Positions 1 to 6,351 of a stretch of 10,006 nt of DNA are shown here, piece by piece (position 1 is the stretch's first letter; every line of letters begins with the position of its first letter). A program made the translations under genes and the position numbers. The notes beneath the pieces are model-generated. The model was not told the origin of the DNA. It did no database searches and worked only from the letters and a program-made list of their open reading frames with translations. The stretch comes from Candidatus Rokuibacteriota bacterium (GTDB taxonomy: Bacteria; Methylomirabilota; Methylomirabilia; Rokubacteriales; CSP1-6), in NCBI GenBank assembly GCA_016177555.1, contig JACOVB010000141.1, positions 1-10,006 on the forward strand, read 5' to 3'.

Positions 1-467
1 AGGTCGCGCGCCGTCCCATAGAGGTGGCGCCGCGGCCCCGAGGCATTGCTCGCGAGGATGCCGCCCAGCGTGGCCCGCGCCGCCTGTGGCGGGTCCAGCG
101 AGAGCCACTGGCCGCGCCGGGAGAGCTCGGCCTGGAAGGCCTCGAGCGTCATCCCGGCCTCCACCGTCGCGGTGAGATCGCCCGGCTCATGCTCGAGAAG
201 CCGCCCGAGGCGCCTGAGCCCCAGCACGAGCCCCGGGTGCGCAGGTGGCGTTCCGAGCGCCATGCGGGTGCCGCCGCCCCACGGCATCACCTTAGTGCCG
301 CTGTCGGCCGCGACGCCAAGCACCGCGGCGATGTCTTCCCTGGAGCCGGGGAACACCGCGCACTCGGGCGTCCACCCCTCGACGACATAGGGGGCGCACT
401 CGGCACCGGTCAACACATGCGCCCCGCCGACGATCTCGGCGAGCCGGCGGCTGAGCGGGGAGTGCAT
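1..467 (-). CDS. glcE: Glycolate oxidase subunit GlcE, FAD-binding (partial, runs off left edge)
   Basis: The N-terminal 155 codons of an FAD-binding oxidoreductase are read on the minus strand; the rest lies outside the window. The fragment looks like an FAD_binding_4 (PCMH-type) domain. It has a glycine-rich segment PWGGGTRMALG at residues 62-72, DLTATVEAGMTLE at 98-110 and ATLGGILASNASGPRRHLYG at 132-151, the usual order in GlcE. In the known complex GlcE works with GlcD and the iron-sulfur subunit GlcF to oxidise glycolate to glyoxylate. The ATG at 467 lies 27 bases after the glcD stop, which supports co-transcription in the familiar D-E order. Only a weak ACAGG-like ribosome site precedes it. 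The pairing with glcD makes the assignment fairly safe. A different FAD subunit of a lactate or glycolate dehydrogenase is the main alternative. Confidence 0.85.
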   Translation of the reverse strand, partial: MHSPLSRRLAEIVGGAHVLTGAECAPYVVEGWTPECAVFPGSREDIAAVLGVAADSGTKVMPWGGGTRMALGTPPAHPGLVLGLRRLGRLLEHEPGDLTATVEAGMTLEAFQAELSRRGQWLSLDPPQAARATLGGILASNASGPRRHLYGTARD

Positions 468-494
468 GCGCCTGTCGCGGGGAGCCCGCCCGCG

Positions 495-1967
495 CTAGAA
501 GCGCTGGGCGAGACCCGCCTCTTCGATCGGATGGGGGCGAGAGGCGAAGCCCGCCTCCGCGCAACCCTTCCGGCTCGGGAAGATCTTGCCGGGGTTGCAC
601 AGCCCGGTGGGATTGAAGGCACGCTTGACGGCCGCCATGCAGCCGAGATCCGCCTCGGAGAAGATCAGCGGCATGTAGTCCATCTTCTCCAGCCCGATGC
701 CATGCTCGCCGGAGATGGAGCCGCCTACCTCGGCGCAGACCTTGAGGATCTCGCCGCCGGCCGCCACGACCCGCGCCTCCTCGCCGGGCTTGCGCGGATC
801 GTAGAGGATGTTCGGGTGCAGGTTGCCATCGCCCGCGTGGAAGACATTGCCGACGCGCAGCCCGTAGCCCGCCACGATCTCGTTCACGCGACGAAGCACA
901 TAGGGCAGCCGGGTGCGCGGGATCACGCCGTCCATGACGAGATAGGCCGGCGAGATCCGCCCGTAGGCGCCGAAGGCCGACTTGCGCCCTTTCCACAGGA
1001 GCTGGCGCTCGGCCTCGTCGCGCGCCAGCCGCACCTCGCGGGCGCCCGTCTCGCGACAGGCGGCGATGACGCGCGCGGCCTGCTCGTCCATCCCCGCGGC
1101 GAGCCCGTCCATCTCGATCAGCAGCGCCGCCGCGGCGTCGCGCGGGTAGCCGCAGCCGAAGGCGTCCTCCACGGCCTGGATGGTCAGCTGGTCGATCATC
1201 TCCATGGCCGCCGGGATGAGGCCGCGGGCAATGATGGCCGACACCGCCTCCGAGGCCTGGTCGATCTCGTTGAACACGGCCAGCACCGTCCGCACCGCCT
1301 GCGGCTGCCTGAGGATGCGCAGGACGATCTTGGTGGCAATGCCGAACGTGCCCTCGGAGCCCACGAAGATGCCTGCGAGGTCGTAGCCCTGGGGGTCGCG
1401 AGTCTTGCCGCCGAGCCACACGATTTCGCCGTCCGGCAGCACCACCTCGAGGCCCAGCACATGGTTCGTGGTCACGCCGTACTTGAGCGTGTGGGGACCG
1501 CCCGAGTTGTTGGCGATATTGCCGCCGATGGTGCAGGCCTGCTGGCTCGAGGGGTCGGGCGCGTAGTAGAAACCCCGCGCGCCCACCGCCCACGAGAGGT
1601 GCAGGTTCACCAGCCCCGGCTCCACCACGGCGAGCTGATTGTCGTAGTCCACCTCGAGCAACCGGTTCATCCGCATGAGCGAGATGACGAGGCCGCCCTC
1701 GGCCGGCAGGCATCCGCCCGACAGCCCGGTGCCCGCCCCGCGCGCCACGAAGGGCAGCCCCTCACGCTGGGCGAGCCTGACCAGCGCGGAGATATGCTCG
1801 GCAGTGAGCGGGAAGACCACGAAGTCGGCCAGCGCCCGGAAGAGGGTGAGCCCGTCGGATTCATAGACCATCAGCTCGTCGGGATCGGAGAGGACGGCGC
1901 CCGGGCCCAGGAGCGCCTCCATCTCCCGGCGGAGGGACTTCTTCCGGGCATCGGTCAGCGCGAGCAC
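495..1967 (-). CDS. glcD: Glycolate oxidase subunit GlcD (FAD-linked oxidase)
   Basis: This 490-residue protein has the normal length for GlcD and carries both expected domains. The N-terminal FAD_binding_4 domain shows RGAGTGLSGG at residues 77-86, PDPSSQQACTIGGNIANNSG beginning at 137 and VGSEGTFGI at 202-210. The C-terminal FAD-oxidase domain shows DGVIPRTRLP at 346-355, HAGDGNLHP at 377-385, SGEHGIG at 419-425 and NPGKIFP at 459-464. In the family it oxidises glycolate to glyoxylate and passes electrons through an iron-sulfur partner to the respiratory chain. The start is a GTG at 1967 with no visible Shine-Dalgarno sequence. A TATACT hexamer lies six bases upstream, so the message may be leaderless. 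glcE follows at 27 bases. Related lactate dehydrogenase subunits share these motifs, so the exact substrate is inferred from the D-E pairing. Confidence 0.9.
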   Translation of the reverse strand: MLALTDARKKSLRREMEALLGPGAVLSDPDELMVYESDGLTLFRALADFVVFPLTAEHISALVRLAQREGLPFVARGAGTGLSGGCLPAEGGLVISLMRMNRLLEVDYDNQLAVVEPGLVNLHLSWAVGARGFYYAPDPSSQQACTIGGNIANNSGGPHTLKYGVTTNHVLGLEVVLPDGEIVWLGGKTRDPQGYDLAGIFVGSEGTFGIATKIVLRILRQPQAVRTVLAVFNEIDQASEAVSAIIARGLIPAAMEMIDQLTIQAVEDAFGCGYPRDAAAALLIEMDGLAAGMDEQAARVIAACRETGAREVRLARDEAERQLLWKGRKSAFGAYGRISPAYLVMDGVIPRTRLPYVLRRVNEIVAGYGLRVGNVFHAGDGNLHPNILYDPRKPGEEARVVAAGGEILKVCAEVGGSISGEHGIGLEKMDYMPLIFSEADLGCMAAVKRAFNPTGLCNPGKIFPSRKGCAEAGFASRPHPIEEAGLAQRF

Positions 1968-1973
1968 GGCGGA

Positions 1974-1979
1974 AGTATA
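1974..1979 (-). promoter_or_regulatory. Candidate -10 element (TATACT) of a leaderless glcD promoter
   Basis: On the minus strand TATACT matches the sigma70 -10 consensus at five of six positions and ends six bases before the GTG start of glcD. This is the spacing expected if transcription begins at or next to the start codon. No Shine-Dalgarno-like purine run is present. No good -35 hexamer is seen at 16-18 bases upstream, where the sequence is already that of the transposase remnant. Confidence 0.4.
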
Positions 1980-1988
1980 CCGCTACAC

Positions 1989-2135
1989 CTCGGTCCCCGC
2001 TGTGGCGGCCGGCTGCGCGTCACCGCCACTGTGCACGCTCCCCTCGCCGTCCAGGCCATCCTCGCCTACCTGGCCCGCTCCGGCGCCCCCGCGCCGCCCG
2101 GCCCCGCCCCGCCGGCCCCGGCCGCGATCGGGTAG
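1989..2135 (+). pseudogene. C-terminal remnant of an IS91-type (Y2) transposase
   Basis: A 48-codon plus-strand stretch ending in TAG at 2133-2135 reads LGPRCGGRLRVTATV, then PLAVQAILAYLARSG, then a proline/alanine-rich tail. This resembles the extreme C-terminus of IS91-family transposases, where a CPRCGG knuckle is followed by a hydrophobic segment and a Pro-rich end. That resemblance is from memory of the family and was not checked by alignment. The first cysteine of the expected CxxC pair reads as glycine (GGT), which suggests decay. Nothing upstream continues the transposase, because glcD occupies that sequence on the other strand. Only a fragment remains, and it sits 22 bases from the glcD start codon, so the element probably landed or was cut off just upstream of glcD. 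Confidence 0.6.
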
Positions 2136-2535
2136 ACTCTCCGCCCTCGATCAGACCCTCGACGCCTCACTCTCCCCCCCTGCGCCCGCGCCGTGCCCGC
2201 GAGCCCGCCGCGGCGGAGGATCGCTTGGCGGCCAGCGGGCGATCGCGATGCCGACCCGCGCCTTCGCCTCCTCGAACGGGCCGTCCCAGGCTCGCCGCCA
2301 GGGTGCACGGGGGCGGCCGCCGGCCGGCCGCACGGGCCGCCTGCCCGCCGCCCCGCGGAGGCGGCGTTGATCGTTCCGATGCGCCTGCGTCCTGCCCCGA
2401 ACTCGAGGCCGTGAGCTCCACCCTGCGGCGCGCCGAGGTCGGTGCCGCACTGATCGGCCTGGTTCTCTTCCCCCTCGGCCTGCAGACGGAGTAGGTCCAA
2501 CAGCCCGACGCAATGCCAGCGCTGAAGGAAGAGCG
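2136..2535. other. Gene-free stretch, likely transposon-derived and very GC-rich
   Basis: About 400 bases separate the transposase remnant from the end of the ATPase gene. The sequence is dominated by G/C runs, and no reading frame in it looks like a complete protein. It contains the first copy of the 77-bp direct repeat at 2181-2257. A plus-strand tail ending at 2494 (AALIGLVLFPLGLQTE) looks faintly protein-like but lacks a credible start or upstream body. No terminator with a T-run is visible. The stretch may be the flank of the decayed insertion element plus debris; that is inference. Confidence 0.4.
2181..2257 (+). repeat. 77-bp direct repeat, copy A (3' side of the ATPase gene)
   Basis: This segment matches 3737-3813 in the same orientation with one mismatch (G at 2193 versus T at 3749). 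A 64-base perfect run covers 2194-2257. It contains the palindrome CCGCCGCGGCGG and, further right, a GATCGC...GCGATC stem with a 14-base loop, so a transcript through it would be structured. The identity ends abruptly on the left. On the right it fades within a few bases. Confidence 0.9.
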
Positions 2536-3693
2536 TCAATGCGGAAGCTCGGCGAGGAACTCCTCCAGGGGCAGCACCTCGACGTCGTCGATTCGCTGCG
2601 CACGCGGGCCGAGGAAGACGACGATCTTGCGCGTGACGCGCGGCAGCGTCTCGCCGAACGAGCGCAGACCCGAGAGGCCGGCGCGATCGACGCGGCGCGA
2701 TGCCTTGACCTCGATGCCCCAGTGCTCGCGCGCGAACGAGAGCACGAAGTCGACTTCGGCGCCGCCACGCGAGCGGTAGTGGTGCAGGCGCATCTCCGGC
2801 CACAGCGTGCCCGTGCGGCCGTGCAGCTCACCTGCGACGAAGTGCTCGAACAAGAGCCCGCGCTCGTCGTCGAGAGGGCGATCGAGCGGCCGGCGCAAGA
2901 GCGCGTTGCGGACGCCGATGTCGAACAGGTAGAACTTCGGATGCGCGATCAAGCTCCCCCTGGCGGTGCCGGACCAGGCCGGCACGCGGAAGGCCACGAG
3001 CGTGTCTTCCAGGACCTCGAGGTAGCGCCGCGCGGTCTCGTAGCCGATGCCGGCGTCGCCGCACAAGCTGCGCAGGTTGAGGATGCGGCCCGATGACGCC
3101 GCCACGAGATCGAGCAGTCGCGCGTAGCCACCGAGGTTGCGCACGAGCGCTTCCGATTGGACCTCCTCGCGCAGGTAGGCGTCGGAGTAGCTCCGCAAGC
3201 TCAGCGCGCGCTGCGCAACGTCCGGCTCCGCCCAGATTCCGGGGAGCATGCCGTGGGCGAGCGCGCGCTCGAGGTCGAACTCGCTCCCCAGCTCGTGGGC
3301 GAGCAGCGGGTGCATGTAGTGAACGTCGACGCGGCCGGGGAGCAGGTTGGCTTGCCCGCGCCTCAGCTTGCGCGCGCTGGAGCCCGACACGAGGAAGCGA
3401 AAGCGCCGCGGGTCGCGATCAATCGCGACCTGGATGGTGTCGAGCAGCGACGGCGCGCGCTGGATCTCGTCGACCAGGATCAGGCGCGTCGCGCGCTTGG
3501 CGGACTCGAGCTCGCGACCGAAGCGCTGCGGCTCGGTCAAGTAGTCGCGGAAGGTCGCGGGGTCGGCCACGTTGATGGTCCAATCGGGATGGAGCCCCGC
3601 GAGCAGGGTCGACTTGCCGACCTGTCTCGGTCCAAGGAGCAGCACGCTGCGGGCGCCGCCCGCCAGGCGCGCGGTCAAGACGCGTTCGTACAT
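2536..3693 (-). CDS. DUF4143-type AAA ATPase (ATP-binding protein)
   Basis: This 385-residue protein has the layout of the widespread AAA_14/DUF4143 family. Walker A is GPRQVGKST at residues 21-29 and Walker B is LILVDEIQ at 71-78. FLVSGSSARKL at 100-110 resembles the sensor region. The C-terminal DUF4143 part includes GLLFEHFVAGEL at 279-290, then AEVDF at 312-316 and IEVKAS at 327-332. That D-x(12)-ExK arrangement recalls PD-(D/E)xK nuclease folds. The cellular role of the family is not well defined; some members have been discussed as mobile or toxin-antitoxin-like genes. The length is complete. The ATG at 3693 gives the usual MYxRxL start but has no ribosome binding site, since a 29-bp inverted repeat directly abuts it. 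The gene stands alone and is bracketed by the two copies of a 77-bp direct repeat. Confidence 0.88.
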   Translation of the reverse strand: MYERVLTARLAGGARSVLLLGPRQVGKSTLLAGLHPDWTINVADPATFRDYLTEPQRFGRELESAKRATRLILVDEIQRAPSLLDTIQVAIDRDPRRFRFLVSGSSARKLRRGQANLLPGRVDVHYMHPLLAHELGSEFDLERALAHGMLPGIWAEPDVAQRALSLRSYSDAYLREEVQSEALVRNLGGYARLLDLVAASSGRILNLRSLCGDAGIGYETARRYLEVLEDTLVAFRVPAWSGTARGSLIAHPKFYLFDIGVRNALLRRPLDRPLDDERGLLFEHFVAGELHGRTGTLWPEMRLHHYRSRGGAEVDFVLSFAREHWGIEVKASRRVDRAGLSGLRSFGETLPRVTRKIVVFLGPRAQRIDDVEVLPLEEFLAELPH

Positions 3694-3722
3694 GTGGGTA
3701 AAATGGCATACATTTCACCCAC
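3694..3722 (-). promoter_or_regulatory. 29-bp inverted repeat abutting the ATPase start codon (operator candidate)
   Basis: GTGGGTAAAATG (3694-3705) and CATTTCACCCAC (3711-3722) are inverted copies with 11 of 12 positions matching, separated by GCATA. The block is strikingly AT-rich for this window. On the coding strand it ends at the base immediately before the ATPase ATG, leaving no room for a Shine-Dalgarno sequence between. A protein bound here, or a hairpin formed here, would control transcription or translation start. Autoregulation by the ATPase is possible but only inferred. No T-run follows on either strand, so a terminator is less likely. Confidence 0.6.
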
Positions 3723-3736
3723 GAGCAAGCGTGCGA

Positions 3737-3813
3737 TGCGCCCGCGCCTTGCCCGCGAGCCCGCCGCGGCGGAGGATCGCTTGGCGGCCAGCGGGCGATC
3801 GCGATGCCGACCC
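3737..3813 (+). repeat. 77-bp direct repeat, copy B (5' side of the ATPase gene)
   Basis: This is the second copy of the segment at 2181-2257, at an offset of 1556 bases, in the same orientation and with one mismatch. It lies between the inverted repeat upstream of the ATPase gene and the stop codon of the thiamine-diphosphate gene, ending only three bases from that stop. The two copies enclose the whole ATPase gene, its upstream inverted repeat and about 280 bases downstream. Confidence 0.9.
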
Positions 3814-3816
3814 TCG

Positions 3817-5436
3817 CTACACCTCCCAGGGCGGGTCGATCACGAGCGGCAGCTCGAGCACGGTGGGCCCGGGCCGGCCGAGGGCGCTTTCGAGCGCCCG
3901 CGGCAGCGCATCCAGCGTCTCCACGCGCCCGGCCTCGGCGCCGAAGGCGCGGGCCAGCGCGGGAAAGTCCGGGTTGGCGAGATCCACCTCGCCCCAGCGG
4001 CCGAACATCGCCTCCTGGAGATACTTGATGGCGCCGTAGCGCTCGTCGTTCAGGACGAGGAAGACGATGCCGAGGCGGTACTTCACCGCCGTCGCCAGCT
4101 CGTTCACCGAGAAGAGGAAGCCGCCGTCCCCCACCACCGCGATGACCTGGCGGTCGGGATGGGCGACCTTCGCGCCGATGGCGGCGGGCACGCCGTAGCC
4201 GAGGGTGGCCGAGCCCACCGGATAGAGGAAGGTGCGGGGCGCGAGCACCGGGAAATGCCACTCCATCCAGTAATTGATGCCCGTCTGGTCGTTGACGACG
4301 ATGGCGTCCGCGGCGAGGCCCGCGCGGAGGATGCGGATCAGCCGATCCGCCTCTGTGCTGTAGCGCGGCGAGCGCGCGGCGCGGAGCTCGGCGAGCCAGG
4401 CCCAGTCCCAGCCGGCAGCAGCACGGCCCGCGCCGAGGGCCGCCACGGTACCGGCGAGCCCGTCGCGCGCATCGCCGATGATGGCCAGGCCGGGCGCGAA
4501 GAGCTTCCCGGGGACGGTCGGGTCGAGGTCCAGATGGATCAGCGTTTGCTCCGGCGTGAAGGCCAGGTTCAGGAGCAGCCCCTGGGTCGAGCGGTGGGCG
4601 AATCGGCAGCCCACGGCCAGCACGACGTCGGCGGCGGCCAGCGCAGGCTGGGTCGCGAGCTTGTTGGGCAGGACGCCGAGCCAGAGCGGATCGCTCTCCG
4701 GCAGCGCGCCGCGTCCCATCACGGTCGTGATGACGGGCGCGTGAAGCCGCCGCGCGAGGGCCGCCAGCTCGGCGCCGGCCTCGGCCGAGACCACCCCGCC
4801 CCCGGCGATGATGGCCGGACGCCGCGCGCGACCCAGCAGATCGGCCGCCCGGTCGAGCAGCGCGCGGTTGCAGCCGGGGCGGGAGCCCGACGGTGCGACG
4901 ATCCTCCCCTCGGTCTTCGCCGTCAGGAGATCGACGGGCAGCGACAGCGCCACGGGTCCCGGCCGCTCGGTCCTGAACAGCGCGAAGGCGCGCTGTACCG
5001 CCTCGGGGATCGCGCGCCCCTCGCGGATCGTCTCGGCCCGGCGACTCACGGGCCTGAAGCAGTCGATCTGGTTGGGCACCTCGTGAAGCGCCCCCAGGCC
5101 GCGGCCGATCAGCGGCAGCGCGATGTCGGACATGAGGACCAGCACGGGCTGGGAGCCCGCGTGGGACTCCACGAGCGGCGTCAGCGTGTTGGTGGCGCCG
5201 GGGCCGGTGGTGACCACGACCACGCCGGGGCGTCCCGACGAGCGGGCGTAGCCGTCAGCCATGAAGGCCGCGCCCTGCTCGTGGCGCGCGAGGATATGGG
5301 CGATGTCCTGCTGGCGGAGGAGGGCGTCGTAGATGGCGAGGTTGTGGACGCCGGGGATGCCGAAGACGTGGCGGACGCCCTCGGCGCGGAGCGCCTCGAC
5401 CACCCACTCACCGCCCGTGTGATAGTCTTCCCGCAT
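3817..5436 (-). CDS. Thiamine diphosphate-dependent enzyme, acetolactate synthase-like
   Basis: This 539-residue protein has the three-domain architecture of the acetolactate synthase/benzoylformate decarboxylase superfamily. The N-terminal pyrimidine-binding domain holds HVFGIPG at residues 23-29, the cofactor-activating Glu53 in RHEQGAAFMADGYAR, and TTGPGATN at 76-83. The central domain includes RRPAIIAGGGV at 205-215. The C-terminal diphosphate-binding domain has SATLGYGVPAAIG at 409-421 and the metal/diphosphate motif running from GDG at 436-438 to LND at 462-464. No small regulatory (ilvH-like) subunit lies nearby, so a catabolic or carboligase role is as likely as valine/isoleucine synthesis, and the substrate cannot be read from sequence. 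The ATG at 5436 is the earliest possible start, because a stop lies in frame four codons upstream. The start codon overlaps that of the divergent nucleotidyltransferase gene by two bases. Confidence 0.85.
   Translation of the reverse strand: MREDYHTGGEWVVEALRAEGVRHVFGIPGVHNLAIYDALLRQQDIAHILARHEQGAAFMADGYARSSGRPGVVVVTTGPGATNTLTPLVESHAGSQPVLVLMSDIALPLIGRGLGALHEVPNQIDCFRPVSRRAETIREGRAIPEAVQRAFALFRTERPGPVALSLPVDLLTAKTEGRIVAPSGSRPGCNRALLDRAADLLGRARRPAIIAGGGVVSAEAGAELAALARRLHAPVITTVMGRGALPESDPLWLGVLPNKLATQPALAAADVVLAVGCRFAHRSTQGLLLNLAFTPEQTLIHLDLDPTVPGKLFAPGLAIIGDARDGLAGTVAALGAGRAAAGWDWAWLAELRAARSPRYSTEADRLIRILRAGLAADAIVVNDQTGINYWMEWHFPVLAPRTFLYPVGSATLGYGVPAAIGAKVAHPDRQVIAVVGDGGFLFSVNELATAVKYRLGIVFLVLNDERYGAIKYLQEAMFGRWGEVDLANPDFPALARAFGAEAGRVETLDALPRALESALGRPGPTVLELPLVIDPPWEV
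5418..5426 (+). promoter_or_regulatory. Candidate extended -10 element for the nucleotidyltransferase gene
   Basis: TGTGATAGT reads as a TGn extension followed by a GATAGT -10 hexamer (four of six consensus positions). It ends eight bases before the ATG at 5435. Transcription would begin at or within a base or two of the start codon, giving a nearly leaderless message. This agrees with the absence of a Shine-Dalgarno sequence. No convincing -35 hexamer is seen, and the element lies inside the coding sequence of the divergent gene. It is a weak call. Confidence 0.3.
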
Positions 5437-5890
5437 GCTCGATCTCTACACCGAGTTGCGCCGCATCGTCCAGCACCTCGATTCCGCCGAGATCCCGTAC
5501 GCGCTCGCGGGTGGACTGGCCGTCTCGATCTATACGGCTCCGCGTGCCACCGAGGACGTGGACCTCCTGCTGGCACGCGAGCACCTGGAGCGGGCCGTCG
5601 CCGGGCTGGAGCCTCTCGGCTTCCGGCGCGCCGGCGAGCCCATGCGGGTCGCCTCGGGACGGCTCGAGATCCAGCGGCTCATCAAGATCGATGGCTCCGA
5701 TCTCCTTCCCCTCGACCTTCTCCTCCCCAACGATCCGGCCCTCGTGGCGCTCCTGGAGGATCGGCAGGCCGTTGCGTGGGAGGGACACCGCCTCTGGCTC
5801 CTCGGCCGCGCCGGTCTCCGCGCCCTGAAGCGGCTTCGCGGATCCGCTCAAGACCGCGCGGACCTCGAAGCGCTGGGGCCTGAGCCGTGA
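5435..5890 (+). CDS. Minimal nucleotidyltransferase-fold protein (AbiEii/MNT-like)
   Basis: This 151-residue protein shows the nucleotidyltransferase superfamily signature. A GG pair at residues 26-27 (YALAGGLAV) is followed by the metal-binding DVD at 41-43 and a third acidic residue, Asp94, in LLPLDLLLP. A C-terminal ALKRLRGSAQDRADLEAL segment (130-147) resembles the K...D..D tail of AbiEii-type toxins and related proteins. In known systems such enzymes transfer nucleotides to tRNA or to a partner protein; the target here is unknown. The next gene overlaps by four bases (GTGA), so translational coupling is likely. The ATG at 5435 is the only sensible start and overlaps the start codon of the opposite-strand gene. 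No ribosome binding site is evident. The fold assignment is fairly sure; the toxin role is inference. Confidence 0.75.
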   Translation: MLDLYTELRRIVQHLDSAEIPYALAGGLAVSIYTAPRATEDVDLLLAREHLERAVAGLEPLGFRRAGEPMRVASGRLEIQRLIKIDGSDLLPLDLLLPNDPALVALLEDRQAVAWEGHRLWLLGRAGLRALKRLRGSAQDRADLEALGPEP

Positions 5891-6192
5891 CACCGCAACC
5901 CGACGTCGCCCGGGCGCTCCGCGCCGTTTCGGCGCTCCGGGCGCTGTGCCTGAGGCTGCCTCACGTGCCGACCCCGGGTGAAGTCGCTTGCCTGGGACGA
6001 TTCGACGCGCTCGCCGCCTCCCCGCACGCGGCCACCGTGGACGATGTCGAGGCAATCGCAGCAGGCTGGCGGCGGTGGTGGCGCGAGGGGGAGATCGACG
6101 CGCTGCGGACCATGGCGGGGCGCCTCCCGGCGGGACTCATCGAGCGCGACCGGCGGCTCCTGTCCTACGCGCGGGCCGCCGAGCCGGCATGA
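5887..6192 (+). CDS. Small hypothetical protein coupled to the nucleotidyltransferase
   Basis: This 101-residue protein starts at a GTG inside the stop of the preceding gene (GTGA overlap), a sign of translational coupling. I do not recognise the family. The sequence looks largely helical, with runs such as ARALRAVSALRALCLRL near the N-terminus, a middle VDDVEAIAAGWRRWWREGE at about residues 51-69, and LIERDRRLLSYARAA near the end. It has no signal peptide or membrane segment. Its size and tight coupling to a minimal nucleotidyltransferase fit a cognate antitoxin or adaptor, but nothing in the sequence proves this. Codon use matches the surrounding genes, and the reading frame ends in TGA at 6190-6192. 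Confidence 0.7.
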   Translation: MTPQPDVARALRAVSALRALCLRLPHVPTPGEVACLGRFDALAASPHAATVDDVEAIAAGWRRWWREGEIDALRTMAGRLPAGLIERDRRLLSYARAAEPA

Positions 6193-6351
6193 TGCAGAGG
6201 GTGGCTCTCCGTCGTTGACACGTCCCTAACTCTCTGGCGCCGCCATCGGAAGCCAAGCATCCTTCGTTCGATCCGAGCGACACGTCACGAGCGCGAGATC
6301 AGCCGCAAGGTGCGCGAGGGCAAGCGTCTGCCGGCGCGCCGGGTCCCGGAC
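6193..6351. other. Convergent intergenic stretch
   Basis: These 159 bases lie between the ends of two converging gene sets. A perfect palindrome CCGGCGCGCCGG is present at 6331-6342, next to a GGTCCCGGACC hairpin-like segment at 6342-6352. No T-run follows either, so neither is called a terminator. No coding sequence or RNA gene was recognised here. Confidence 0.5.

Noticed and set aside
24..2135. 703-codon open frame on the plus strand
   Set aside because: It is the opposite-strand shadow of glcD and glcE, kept open by high GC content. Only its last 48 codons resemble a real protein (transposase tail), and these lie outside glcD.
2151..2535. Minus-strand frame through repeat copy A as a gene fragment
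   Set aside because: A short part (GPFEEAKARVGIAIARWPPS) looks protein-like, but the rest is Arg/Gly/Pro-rich, there is no credible start, and it runs into the ATPase gene in another frame.
3817..5436. Naming the thiamine-diphosphate enzyme ilvB or gcl
   Set aside because: The fold is clear but the substrate is not. There is no regulatory subunit nearby, and the activating Glu53 argues against glyoxylate carboligase.
3157..5883. 908-codon open frame on the plus strand
   Set aside because: It runs antisense to the ATPase and thiamine-diphosphate genes and through the repeat. Its composition is that of a GC shadow, and the opposite strand has clear catalytic motifs.
6215..6243. TTGACA hexamer as a promoter
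   Set aside because: No acceptable -10 hexamer lies 16-18 bases downstream, and no plus-strand gene follows. It sits in the convergent intergenic region.
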